A stretch of 41,394 nucleotides of DNA from JBGTSJ01 sp041940305. GTDB lineage: Bacteria; Planctomycetota; Planctomycetia; Planctomycetales; Planctomycetaceae. Where the stretch lies: the NCBI GenBank assembly GCA_041940305.1, contig JBGTSJ010000035.1, positions 1-41,394 of the forward strand. Direction: 5' to 3'. Positions 33,360-41,352 of the stretch are shown piece after piece (positions within the stretch are counted from its first letter, which is position 1; every line of letters starts with the position of its first letter). The notes beneath the pieces are model-generated. The model was not told where the DNA came from. It worked only from the letters and a program-made list of their open reading frames with translations, and searched no databases. A program made the translations under genes and the position numbers.

Positions 33360-33934
33360 GTCTGGCTGCGAGCTACGGAGGCCGAGGAAAGGGAAGACCA
33401 CTCATTCCGCATCCATGATCGCCCCGAAGGCGCGCAGTCGGAATTCGACAAGCTGGCGAAATCGCCGTTTGATTTCTTCCGCGGTACGGCGCTCTGCGGG
33501 GCCTGACGCCGGGAGACGCAGGGCAGGTCGTCAAAGGGGAGGCCGGGCAGATCTTCCAGTCACAGAAGGTCCACGTCGTCGTCGGCGATCCGTTCTACGG
33601 CGAGACGGAGTTTGACGGCCGCAGCTTCCTGGTCCGAGAGCGGAGTCCGTTCAAAGACTACATCGACATCGACGATTTGGACGAGGCCGTATGGTGCGAT
33701 TACGCCCGCATCTGCGGGATGGCGGTCGCTCAGGCCCATGCCTGCTCCGACGATGATACGGGCGTCCTGGAAGGCAACGCCGAAACCATGATCCTGGAGT
33801 CAATCGATCCGGATGTCTTCGTCGACGGTATGGTGCGTTTCGCGCGCGCCACCGCGAAGCGGATCAAGTCGGATTACAAGCTCTACCAGGCCGATCCCGA
33901 ACTCGGCGGGTACCGGTTCACGCGCGAGGAGTGA
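33360..33934 (+). pseudogene. DUF2252 protein remnant with internal deletion and frameshift
   Basis: The first fragment reads VWLRATEAEEREDHSFRIHD then EFDKLAKSPFDFFRGTALCGA and stops at 33504. In a different frame from about 33520, VVKGEAGQIFQSQKVHVVVG, DPFYGETEFDGRSFLVRERS, IDLDEAVWCDYARICGMAVA-like sequence and QAHACSDDDTGVLEGNAETM run to a stop at 33934. These are the start (SPFxFFRG) and end (LVRERSP, AHA) of DUF2252 proteins; the middle of about 250 residues, including the kinase-like core, is missing. No intact protein can be made. Confidence 0.7.
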
Positions 33935-34078
33935 CTGCGGTAGCCGGCAGCAGCAATCGGCCGGGGGCAGGCCTTCGACAAGTAAGTTTGTCCCGCTGCC
34001 CCTCTCTTCAGCACTCGACCGCCCCATCGTCCGATTGAATAGCGATGAGCCCAAATCCACCGTATGCTGGGCGTCGCT

Positions 34079-34266
34079 ATGAGTGACGTCACGCTGATTC
34101 TGCACGCGATCGAACAGGGTGATGGTCGTGCGGCCTCCGAACTGCTTCCGCTCGTTTATGACGAGCTGCGCAAGCTCGCGGCGGCGCGTATGGCGAATGA
34201 GCGCCCCGATCACACGCTGCAGCCGACGGCCCTCGTTCATGGAGCTTACCTGCGGCTGATGGAATC
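34079..34266 (+). pseudogene. Truncated planctomycete ECF sigma factor
   Basis: From ATG at 34079: SDVTLILHAIEQGDGRAASE, LLPLVYDELRKLAAARMANE, LQPTALVHGAYLRLM. This is the sigma region 2 start of the ECF class typical for planctomycetes (TLQPTALVHEAYLRLV). After about 62 residues it runs into a WD40 reading in another frame, so all of regions 2.4 to 4 are lost. These sigma genes usually precede a Ser/Thr kinase gene; see the kinase fragment at 37537. Confidence 0.75.
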
Positions 34267-36521
34267 CATTTGGCGATTGGTTCAAACGATCGCATCGTGA
34301 GAATCTGGAACTTCGAGCAGGAAAACACTGTCCGCGAGCTTCTCGCAGATCAGCCAGTTCGAGACCTGGCCTGGAGCCCCGATGGAGACCTGCTTGCTGG
34401 CACCGATGAGAAGTTGAAGATCTGGGACCTTTCCACCGGCGACCTTGTACTGGAGTCCGAACATCTCTGTCTTGCTCTCGCTTGGCACCCCGACGGCAGT
34501 CAACTCGCATTCTTCTCAATAGAGAACTGGTCGCTTTTGCGGCGGTCTGACTGGACCGTCACCCGTGTGCAGGACCACTTCGCTGCGGACGCCGGCGACA
34601 TCGCCTGGAGCCCGGACGGTACTCGACTGGCGGTGGCCTATGCAGAGGTCGTCACGATCTGGGATTCAATCGGTGAGGAACCGCCGGTGACGCTGCGGGG
34701 ACACCTCCGTCCCCTCCGATCGGTGGACTGGAGCCCCGATGGTGCGAAGCTGGTCACCTCCGACGCGCTTGAAGAAACCAAGATCTGGGACTGGAGAGCC
34801 TCTCTTCAACCGCCGCCGATCTCCACAGGCACTCCGATTGAAGAGTTGGCCTGGACGGATGATGGATCGTCGCTTGTGTCCATCAGTCAGAACGACCATG
34901 CGGTGTCATTGTGGGATCACCAGTCAGGAGCACTCGTCAAAAAGAAGCTGCCTGAACTGGAGGGTACCGTTCACTGGAGTCCCGGGTTGCAGTTGATCGC
35001 CGTCAGGGGCGGTTCCGGAGAGGAACCAGAGATCCGGGTTCTCGACGCGAGCACACACGCCGTGCGTTCCATCTGGCATGGTCGCGCCGGGCATCGACTC
35101 AGAAAGGTCGTATGGTCACCCAATGCTGCCAGGCTTGCAATCGGTACAACATTCGACCGGCATCTCTCTGTGTCGAGGTGTGGGATGTTGATCGCGAGCA
35201 GCTGATATCGCGCTGGGAGAAGGAACGTGTCGATTTCCCGAAGGTGTTTTGGGAGCTGCGATGGTCGGAGGATTCCGCGCGCGTGGCCGTTACCGATTTC
35301 GGCGACGTCGACGGCAATGAAAAGCGGACCATTCAGGCTCATATCATCAATGCCAATACGGGAACTCGTATCATCAAGCACACGCTTCGCGACAACCTTC
35401 ATGGAATCCATGTGGATGCCGTTGCGTGGTCCTTGGATCGGCGGATGCTGGCCTGCGGATGTTCCGAAGGGCGAATTGACGTGGTGGACGCCGAATCGGG
35501 TCAGCTTGTCACCAGCTGCAAGCCGCACAACTCCAATGTCAACGCGCTGGCCTGGAGCCCAGACGGACGGCGTCTCGCCTCTGGGTCGCGGGACGGTTCT
35601 GTGAAAGTCCTCGCCGCCCAGGACGGCGCCGAACTACTGACGTTTACGATTGAGGGGGACAGACCGACCCACCTCGCCTGGAGTGCTGATGGTCGGAAGT
35701 TGGCTGCAGGCACTGCCAACGGGAACATTCAATTATGGGACGCCAGCCGCGCGTACGAGTTTCACAAACGTGGCTCAAAAGGCCACGAACTGGCCTGGCT
35801 CTATTATGGTCGCGCGAGGTCGCGATCGGGGCTCGTCGATGAACCTGCGTTGTGCGAGTTTCTGCGACTCGCGCCCGACAGGCTGGGATTCTGGGAGTCT
35901 CGCGGCCACGCGCGAGCAACACTGGGCGAATTGGAATCTGCGGCGGAAGAGTTTGCGAAGGCCGTCGGCCCCGAGATGCAGCGATCCTTTGATCCCGCCC
36001 ACTCGCGCGCCCTGGCCCTGCTGGGCGCGGTCAACTTGTACGCCTACCGGACTGCCTGCGCGATACTGATCGAGGAGTTCCACAACAGTGATATCGTGTC
36101 CAATCAGACGAACGTCGCGTGGTTGTGTGTCCTGGCGCCGAATCCCGCTGTTGACTCGACAACGGTCCTTCAAATGGCTCAAGTAGCCGTGAACGGGAGC
36201 CGACGCAACTTCGAATCGATGACACTTGGAGCCAGTCTCTTTCGCGACGGTCAGAATGACGAATCTGTCGCGACCTTGACCACGCTGGCCGACCAGCTTC
36301 AAGCCGGAGATGGCACGACAGACCTCTTTTATCTGGCGTGTGCCGAATACTTCCTGACACTGGCCCGCCACCAGCAAGGGCACACTTTTCAAGCTCGTCG
36401 ACAATTGAACGAGGCGAATGGCCATGCGGAGGCCTTTCGACAGGTCAGCCAGTCGTGGACCTCTTTAGTCGCTCTCGATGCGTTGCAGCGCGAAGCCGAA
36501 GCGACGTTCAGCGAAGACTAA
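34264..36521 (+). pseudogene. WD40-TPR protein gene, 5'-truncated and frameshifted
   Basis: First frame (34264-35172): HLAIGSNDRIVRIWNFEQEN, LAWSPDGDLLAGTDEKLKIW, IAWSPDGTRLAVAY, VDWSPDGAKLVTSDALEETK. It breaks at about 35172-35178; the downstream frame takes over with VEVWDVDREQLISRWEKERV and continues ALAWSPDGRRLASGSRDGSV, HLAWSADGRKLAAGTANGNI, then a helical TPR-like region (FWESRGHARATLGELESAAE, TLTTLADQLQAGDGTTDLFY) to the stop at 36521. The 5' part, presumably a kinase domain, is absent at the junction with the sigma remnant. A single frameshift might be a sequencing error, but the truncation is not. Confidence 0.75.
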
Positions 36522-36729
36522 GCAGCGAGTAACGACCTTGACTACGTGGCTTGTCGGATCCCGATCTCCAAACCGGATGAGTGGGCCGATGTTCGTGTTG
36601 TGGATCGGCCCTACCGCTTCGCTTGCGATGCCGTGCCGTGATAGCGGCTGGGCCCGTACTGCGAGACTCCGGTACACAGCGTCATCCCGGTAAAGCCCGA
36701 CGCACCGCAAGGGTAGGTTCGACCCCACG

Positions 36730-36966
36730 ATGCGAGAATCTGCTCTCGACAGTCCGATCCATCGGTTGGCACAAGCGATTCACGACCTGGCCCGCACGGC
36801 CGAGTCCGACCTGACTCCGCCCGAAAAGCTGGAGTTGCTCTGCGTGCAGGTCGGGACGGCACTCCATCGGTTGCACGAGGTCGAAACCGATCCGCCGCGC
36901 GGTCACGAGCGGGGCAATCCGCACTTTGGCACGTGGCGCTCACGCCGCGCGGCCAGGGAACGCTGA
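36730..36966 (+). CDS. Small hypothetical protein
   Basis: 78 residues with plausible composition: an amphipathic helical first half (PIHRLAQAIHDLARTAESDL, PPEKLELLCVQVGTALHRLH) and a basic tail (HFGTWRSRRAARER). AGGTT lies about 14 bases before the ATG, so initiation is weakly supported. Not recognised. It lies between the WD40 remnant and the transposase fragment; the flanking bases 36522-36729 and 36967-37096 show nothing else. Confidence 0.35.
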   Translation: MRESALDSPIHRLAQAIHDLARTAESDLTPPEKLELLCVQVGTALHRLHEVETDPPRGHERGNPHFGTWRSRRAARER

Positions 36967-37096
36967 GACGACGAACATCAGCAGCTGACGGCCCGCTTGG
37001 CTTGGGCCGCCGGCCTCCTATCAGTGCGTCATCCGGATACGGCACGACGGCACATTCGCAGCTTTGGCCCCCGAACGATACTGGCCAGCTCGCGGC

Positions 37097-37533
37097 TCAG
37101 GCGGCGCGTCGAACATAGGTCTTCAACAAACCGCCCAGCCGCTTCCAACACACAATCCTCTCGGGACCCGGCACCTCTCCCAGTTCGGGCACGGCTCCCA
37201 AGATCGGCAGATTTCCCTTCGCCTGATGAGGTCTCTCGGTGTGATAATGATCGACGTACTTCCGGACCAGGTAATCGACGTGCTTCTCACCGCACAGGAT
37301 GAAGTGGTCCAGGCACTCCTGCCCGAGCGACTGAATGAACCGCTCCACGTACGCCTGCAGGTTGGGTGAGCGGAACTGCGTCTTCCGCACCCAAATCCCA
37401 TGCCCCTTCAGCACGTCGTCGAACGACTGCTTCCGGTAGTTCCGATCCCGATCCCGCATCACGATCGCCGTCGGGATCTGCTCGGTCTTCACGTGCTGCA
37501 CGAACATCTCGGACTGCCGCTGCGCCGCTTCAG
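37097..37533 (-). pseudogene. 3' part of a DDE (integrase-core) transposase gene
   Basis: The minus strand encodes SEMFVQHVKTEQIPTAIVMR, DRDRNYRKQSFDDVLKGHGI, FRSPNLQAYVERFIQSLGQE, CLDHFILCGEKHVDYLVRKY and VDHYHTERPHQAKGNLPILG. The second aspartate (RDRD) and the glutamate (YVERF) of the DDE triad are present; the first aspartate and the whole N-terminus are missing. At about 37534 the sequence changes to a kinase fragment on the other strand. Terminal inverted repeats were not found. Family is rve-type, near IS3/IS481. Confidence 0.8.
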
Positions 37534-37536
37534 GCT

Positions 37537-37617
37537 GGCGAGGACAACGTTCTTCCGGCGGGCAGCCGGCTCGGAGATTATGAAATCCTTTCCGAGCTGA
37601 GCCGGGGCGGAATGGGG
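37537..37617 (+). pseudogene. Fragment of a Ser/Thr protein kinase N-lobe
   Basis: The plus strand reads GEDNVLPAGSRLGDYEILSE then LSRGGMG, i.e. the start of a Hanks-type kinase domain (LGxYEIL-ELGRGGMG). The expected continuation VVYKA is absent: the next codons are from a minus-strand gene. It may be the lost 5' part of the sigma/kinase/WD40 locus at 34079-36521. Confidence 0.75.
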
Positions 37618-37991
37618 TCGTATTCGTCGAGGAACCGGATGACGCGCGTAACGCCAAGGAGAATGTCCTCGTCCCGAACGTCGGTACCGAGGTGCCGGGC
37701 ATAGGCCGCGATTTGCTCGAACCGCAGAAATATCGGGACGGCGTCTTCCTCGACTGCCCTTCCCTCGTTGACGAATCGCTCTCCGAAATACCGTCCCAGC
37801 AACACGACGGCGAAGCCGCGAACAGCCCGACTGACCGTCGTCAGATTTGTCACAACGTCCCGGCCGAATCGTGACCAGATTGGCTGAGCTCCCAGTGGGT
37901 CACGGGACCCCTGGACCCTCGCTCGCGGATCTTCAAGCGTAATGAACATCAATTCCGCCTTACCAACTGAATTCACTTCGCTTACCAGCAA
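37618..37991 (-). CDS. Unknown protein, 3'-truncated at a junction
   Basis: About 115-125 residues before the frame runs into the kinase fragment (last native-looking residues VTRVIRFLDEY, then stop at 37578 inside foreign sequence). Visible: ELMFITLEDPRARVQGSRDP, LGAQPIWSRFGRDVVTNLTT, VSRAVRGFAVVLLGRYFGER, FLRFEQIAAYARHLG. The phrase GxxPIWxxxGRxVVxNLTTV also occurs in other bacterial hypothetical proteins I have seen, without a function. The start may be TTG at 37991, GTG about 15 bases later, or ATG near 37949. It overlaps the 3' end of the upstream gene, so the two form an operon. Confidence 0.5.
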
Positions 37992-38761
37992 ACTCTCGCC
38001 ACTAAACAGGTGTAGCGGATGAGCGGCAGCATTTCGTCATGTCTGGCCAGCCGGCCATTGTCGCGCAAATGGAGAGTTAGGTTTCGCACGGCCAAGGCGT
38101 GCATCAGATTCAATCGAGACCGGAACGCATTCGAGACACAGCACGTTAGGTGCTTCGCAACGGTATCTCTCTTCGTAGTTCCCAGTTTGCAAACGGCATC
38201 CCGGACTCTCGCCAGTTGGTCCTGATCGATTCCTGCAACCGTCCCATCATCGGTGTCATCAAATGAGGAGGCCATCAAGTCAATCGCGCAGTCGGCCGCC
38301 AACAAGATGCGTTCCCGCTTCATGTACGCTCGCAGTTTCTCGAACTCAGTCCAGTCGAGCTTATCGCCGAACGAAATCCTTTTCGGCAGGCTCTCGTCAG
38401 ACGAGGGCTGTTTGATCTCACCGTGGATATCATAGAGCAGTGACCTGGCAACGCTGTGGGCGGTGAGTCCGCGCATGGGCGCGCAGCCTTTTTCGATCCG
38501 AAACTCTACCAGTCCATGAAAGCATCGATCTGCCGGAATGATCAGGTAGTCGGCACCATCCAGAGTCTCGGACAGCCGCTCGAACTCTGAGAGGGATTGA
38601 TCCACGAATTCCTGCTTGGCGAAAGCATTGCACATACCTGGCGAGCGGAATCCTATCCAGATTGTGCACCTGTGCGACGAATTCAGGAATGCCTCTGCGC
38701 GCTGCTTCTGAGTCGCCGGTTGCTGCCCGTTCGGATAACCTTCCAACTTGGGTTCCTCCAT
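37982..38761 (-). CDS. Protein of unknown function beside the integrase
   Basis: 259 residues from ATG at 38761 (a TTG at 38794 is also in frame). Segments: KLEGYPNGQQPATQKQRAEA, FLNSSHRCTIWIGFRSPGMC, SLSEFERLSETLDGADYLII, VARSLLYDIHGEIKQPSSDE, RILLAADCAIDLMASSFDDT, and a C-terminal helical part (FRSRLNLMHALAVRNLTLHL, LPLIRYTCLVARVCW). No signal peptide or catalytic motif stands out. Third-position GC is lower than in the host genes. First gene of a two-gene operon with the truncated gene downstream; between that and the integrase it is the most element-specific looking sequence here. A defence or regulatory role is possible but unsupported. Confidence 0.6.
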   Translation of the reverse strand: MEEPKLEGYPNGQQPATQKQRAEAFLNSSHRCTIWIGFRSPGMCNAFAKQEFVDQSLSEFERLSETLDGADYLIIPADRCFHGLVEFRIEKGCAPMRGLTAHSVARSLLYDIHGEIKQPSSDESLPKRISFGDKLDWTEFEKLRAYMKRERILLAADCAIDLMASSFDDTDDGTVAGIDQDQLARVRDAVCKLGTTKRDTVAKHLTCCVSNAFRSRLNLMHALAVRNLTLHLRDNGRLARHDEMLPLIRYTCLVARVCW

Positions 38762-38815
38762 TCTAGGAATCTTCCCCGGCTCCGGGTGTTCCAACAGTGC
38801 GGGACCTCTTGCGTC

Positions 38816-40081
38816 TTATCCTATCTGCAGGGCGATCTCAGCCGCCTTCGCGAAGTCCCGTTCGGCATAGATCGTCGTCGTCTGGACGTCGCTGTGCCCC
38901 AGCACAACGGCTGCGGCCTCGATCCCGAACTGTGCCCGCAGCAACGTCGCCCGGCTATGCCTCAGTTGGTTTGGGCTCCAGCAGTGCTGCCGGCGCCATT
39001 CGGCCGCTTCCCGTGACAGCCGCTGCCGCGCGGCCGCCCGCTCTTGATTCGTCACGTCCCTCATCGCCTGGACGGTCCGCCCGATATTCCGCAGCTCAGC
39101 CGGCATCCCAAACGCCGCTTCACTGGCTCGCGCAATGCTGCGATTGTAAGAGTCCTTCACGAATCGCTCTCGCAACGATCGGGCCCGTCGCGGTTGCGAT
39201 CGCCGCAGCGGCGTCTTCCGCGCCGCCCGCCGCTTTTCAGCCCGCCGGGCCTCGGACTCCGCCGGCGTGAAGCAGAACGTTTCGGGGAATCGCAGCAGGT
39301 ACGGCGCGAGGATCGTCTGCGCTTGCGGCCCGATGAAGATCCGCCGTTCCTTGCCCCGATACGAATTCTTATGCGTGCCCGGTCTGTACTCCCATACCCC
39401 ATCCGCGCGCGTCACGTCGCCGGGGCGCATCGCACACAGTTCGCCAGGTCGCATGCCGGTCAGCAACTGCAGCCGAACCATGTCGGCGACGACGGGCGAC
39501 AGGTGGGGCAGCGTGGCCTGCAGTGTGGCGTCCGAGACAGGCTTGACGTCTTCGGACTCGCGGGCCTTGCTCCTACCCGCCTTGAGGCCCGAGACGGCCG
39601 TCAGCGCACGCCAGACCGTCTCCGGGACCATCTCCCGCTCGACCGCCCACTTGAACATGCGGCGGATGCGGCCGACGTGCAAGTTGATTGAGCGGCGGTG
39701 CATGCCCGACCGGATCATGGCTTCGCGGGTCTTGACCAGCGCCTGCGGGCCGAACTCGCGCACGCTCGTCCGGCCGAACTCCTCGACCAGATACCGGAGT
39801 GCAATCCGGACGTTGACGTGCTCCCCCGAGGGTTCGCCGTCCGGCCGGCGGTAATAGGCGTCGGCGTGGTCATCGTACAGAATCGCCAGGTCATCGACCG
39901 TGAGCGTGAGCCGGGACGCATCCTGCCGCAGCAGCCAGTCGGCGATCAGGTCGTCGTACTGCTGATGGGCTTCGGGGCTTCCGTATTGCCCCAGGTAGTG
40001 GTCTCTCCCGTCGATCCGCACCCGGGCCTGCCCGGTGGGCTTGTGGAGCGTCAGTGCGGGTCTTTTCAATTTCCGTGCCAT
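38816..40081 (-). CDS. int: Tyrosine recombinase (phage-type integrase)
   Basis: 421 residues from ATG at 40081 with GGGGGGAC seven bases upstream; the frame is open back into the tRNA but that part is not protein-like. N-terminal arm/core-binding region (LHKPTGQARVRIDGRDHYLG, then a SAM-like core-binding domain with HVNVRIALRYLVEEFGRTSV). Catalytic domain: LLTGMRPGELCAMRPGDV with R211, NQLRHSRATLLRAQFG with R374, VVLGHSDVQTTTIYAERD with H396 and the nucleophile Y405. The first histidine of the usual HxLRH box is asparagine here (N372-equivalent). The gene begins about 130 bases inside tRNA-His, which it should target. It is the most likely agent of the 15.4-kb integration. Confidence 0.93.
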   Translation of the reverse strand: MARKLKRPALTLHKPTGQARVRIDGRDHYLGQYGSPEAHQQYDDLIADWLLRQDASRLTLTVDDLAILYDDHADAYYRRPDGEPSGEHVNVRIALRYLVEEFGRTSVREFGPQALVKTREAMIRSGMHRRSINLHVGRIRRMFKWAVEREMVPETVWRALTAVSGLKAGRSKARESEDVKPVSDATLQATLPHLSPVVADMVRLQLLTGMRPGELCAMRPGDVTRADGVWEYRPGTHKNSYRGKERRIFIGPQAQTILAPYLLRFPETFCFTPAESEARRAEKRRAARKTPLRRSQPRRARSLRERFVKDSYNRSIARASEAAFGMPAELRNIGRTVQAMRDVTNQERAAARQRLSREAAEWRRQHCWSPNQLRHSRATLLRAQFGIEAAAVVLGHSDVQTTTIYAERDFAKAAEIALQIG

Positions 40082-40111
40082 CGCGGTCCCCCCATAGGGT
40101 TCGTGGTTCCG

Positions 40112-40143
40112 GGTTACTACCACCAAAAAAAGTGGTAGTAACC
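40112..40143. promoter_or_regulatory. 12-bp perfect inverted repeat upstream of int
   Basis: GGTTACTACCAC, eight bases CAAAAAAA, then GTGGTAGTAACC. It lies 31 bases before the integrase ATG and 69 bases inside the att site. It may be an operator of int, an arm-type recombinase site, or an intrinsic terminator-like hairpin. The word GTGGTAG also occurs twice near the left end. Confidence 0.6.
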
Positions 40144-40211
40144 GCGTTCTCACGCCGCGCTGCCGGCCAGGCAGGTAACCGCATCTTGCGATTCGGCAAC
40201 GATTTGTGTTG

Positions 40212-40255
40212 AGGGTGAGCAACGGGACTTGAACCCGCGACCTCCAGATCCACAA
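40212..40255. repeat. Attachment-site copy within intact tRNA-His
   Basis: The right-hand copy of the 44-bp direct repeat (43 of 44 identical to 24793-24836). It spans two bases outside the tRNA 3' end through the anticodon; the tRNA 5' half follows, so the tRNA stays functional after integration. Confidence 0.85.
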
Positions 40256-40288
40256 TCTGGCGCTCTAACCAGCTGAGCTATGCCCACC
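40214..40288 (-). tRNA. tRNA-His (anticodon GTG)
   Basis: Complete cloverleaf: acceptor GTGGGCA paired with TGCTCAC (one G-T pair), D arm GCTC/GAGC, anticodon arm CCAGA-TTGTGGA-TCTGG, variable AGGTC, T arm GCGGG-TTCAAGT-CCCGT. The anticodon is GTG (His). An extra G at the 5' end (base 40288) opposite the discriminator C (base 40214) is the hallmark of tRNA-His. The CCA end is not encoded. Serves as the integration target of the element. Confidence 0.96.
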
Positions 40289-40401
40289 ATTTTGCGTCGG
40301 AATAGAATAATTCACCCGTGAACTCTGAACAAGCCGTCGGCGGCGAGCTGGCGACGAGGGTTCCAAAGGCATTTCGTCGTGAGCCAGTCCGGCGGAATGC
40401 G

Positions 40402-41112
40402 CTATTCGCGGATCTCGAGTTCCAGAATGCGAAACCGCGACTTTCCGATGGGGGCGCCGCCATTGTGAAATCGGACTCCGCCGTGTTCGTATCCGTTAAC
40501 GGCACGGTGCGTGTGGCCGAAGTAAACGTGCCTGATTCCGTTTTCGGGCCCGTGGCCGATGTCGTCCATGTAGTTCAGGATCCTGCGGGCGACGATGCGT
40601 TTGGGATAGACGGCCCGTGGCAATGCATCGTGCACGCGCGCGTGTACGAGCAGGTCGTACGCCCGGTGGTGAAATAGACTCCGCGGGTCATGGCGAAACC
40701 TCATCCTCCGCTGCTCCAGGCGAGCCGCTGTCATCTTGCGATCGGCGACGTCTCCGTGCAGGAACAGAGTGTCTCCCTGTCGCAGGAAGAACCGCTCCCA
40801 TTCAAAATTGCGCACTTCGTGGGCCAGTGCCGGCAGCCGTTCAATCAACTCGGGATGGTAGTCGTGGTTTCCAAGCAGGAAATGGACCTGGCAATCCGGC
40901 ACCCGGACGGAAAGGTCATGGAGCCAATGCAGGGCGGCCTCGACCGTATGGCCGCACGAGGGCAACCTTGACCACTTGAAGTCAAAGATGTCCCCTCCGA
41001 GGATGCAGTGCCGGGATCGGGCCGCCGCCTCACGGATGGCCTCCAGATGGCGTTCGCCGCGGGAACGATTGGCAAACAGGTGAAGGTCCGATACGAAGCA
41101 GGAGTTTGGCAT
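40402..41112 (-). CDS. LpxH-like calcineurin-type metallophosphoesterase
   Basis: 236 residues from ATG at 41112; a GTG at 41172 would add 20 residues. Motifs of the metallophosphoesterase fold: FVSDLHLF with D9 and H11, HCILGGDIFDF with D41, FLLGNHDYH with N82 and H83, LFLHGDVAD, and VYFGHTHRAV. The order and spacing fit COG2908 (UDP-2,3-diacylglucosamine diphosphatase-like). LpxH would act in lipid A synthesis; planctomycetes carry several paralogues of unclear substrate, so the lipid role is only possible. It is the first chromosomal gene outside the element. Confidence 0.85.
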   Translation of the reverse strand: MPNSCFVSDLHLFANRSRGERHLEAIREAAARSRHCILGGDIFDFKWSRLPSCGHTVEAALHWLHDLSVRVPDCQVHFLLGNHDYHPELIERLPALAHEVRNFEWERFFLRQGDTLFLHGDVADRKMTAARLEQRRMRFRHDPRSLFHHRAYDLLVHARVHDALPRAVYPKRIVARRILNYMDDIGHGPENGIRHVYFGHTHRAVNGYEHGGVRFHNGGAPIGKSRFRILELEIRE

Positions 41113-41352
41113 CGGGATCGCGTGCTGGTTCGGTGGACGTGCTGCGAGGAGGCGCGGAATTGTGCTGCGCACAGGCGGGACGCGAAGAACAATGCAGCAA
41201 GTCCGAAGGTTGTCAGTGCGACAAGAGAGTATACGCCGCGATAGCGGACTGCACAGCCATTGATTTCAGATGGAGGGCGCCTCGTCCCGTTCGAGCCGAG
41301 GGGGCGCTGCAAATGGAGAAGTGACAGCGGCTGTGCTGTCCAGGGCTTTCGC

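Larger units (their letters stand above)
24793..40255. mobile_element. Integrated element at tRNA-His, about 15.4 kb
   Basis: Bounded by a 44-bp direct repeat of the tRNA-His 3' half. The right end has the intact tRNA and, immediately inward, a tyrosine recombinase gene pointing away from it; this is the usual tRNA-integrase-cargo-distal att layout. Cargo from left to right: decayed membrane gene, aspartoacylase-family hydrolase, sialate O-acetylesterase-like protein, hydroxyproline-type operon, kelch protein, several broken genes, a DDE transposase fragment, and a two-gene module. No replication or conjugation genes are seen, so it is an integrative island, perhaps a decayed one, and excision has not been shown. 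Confidence 0.8.
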
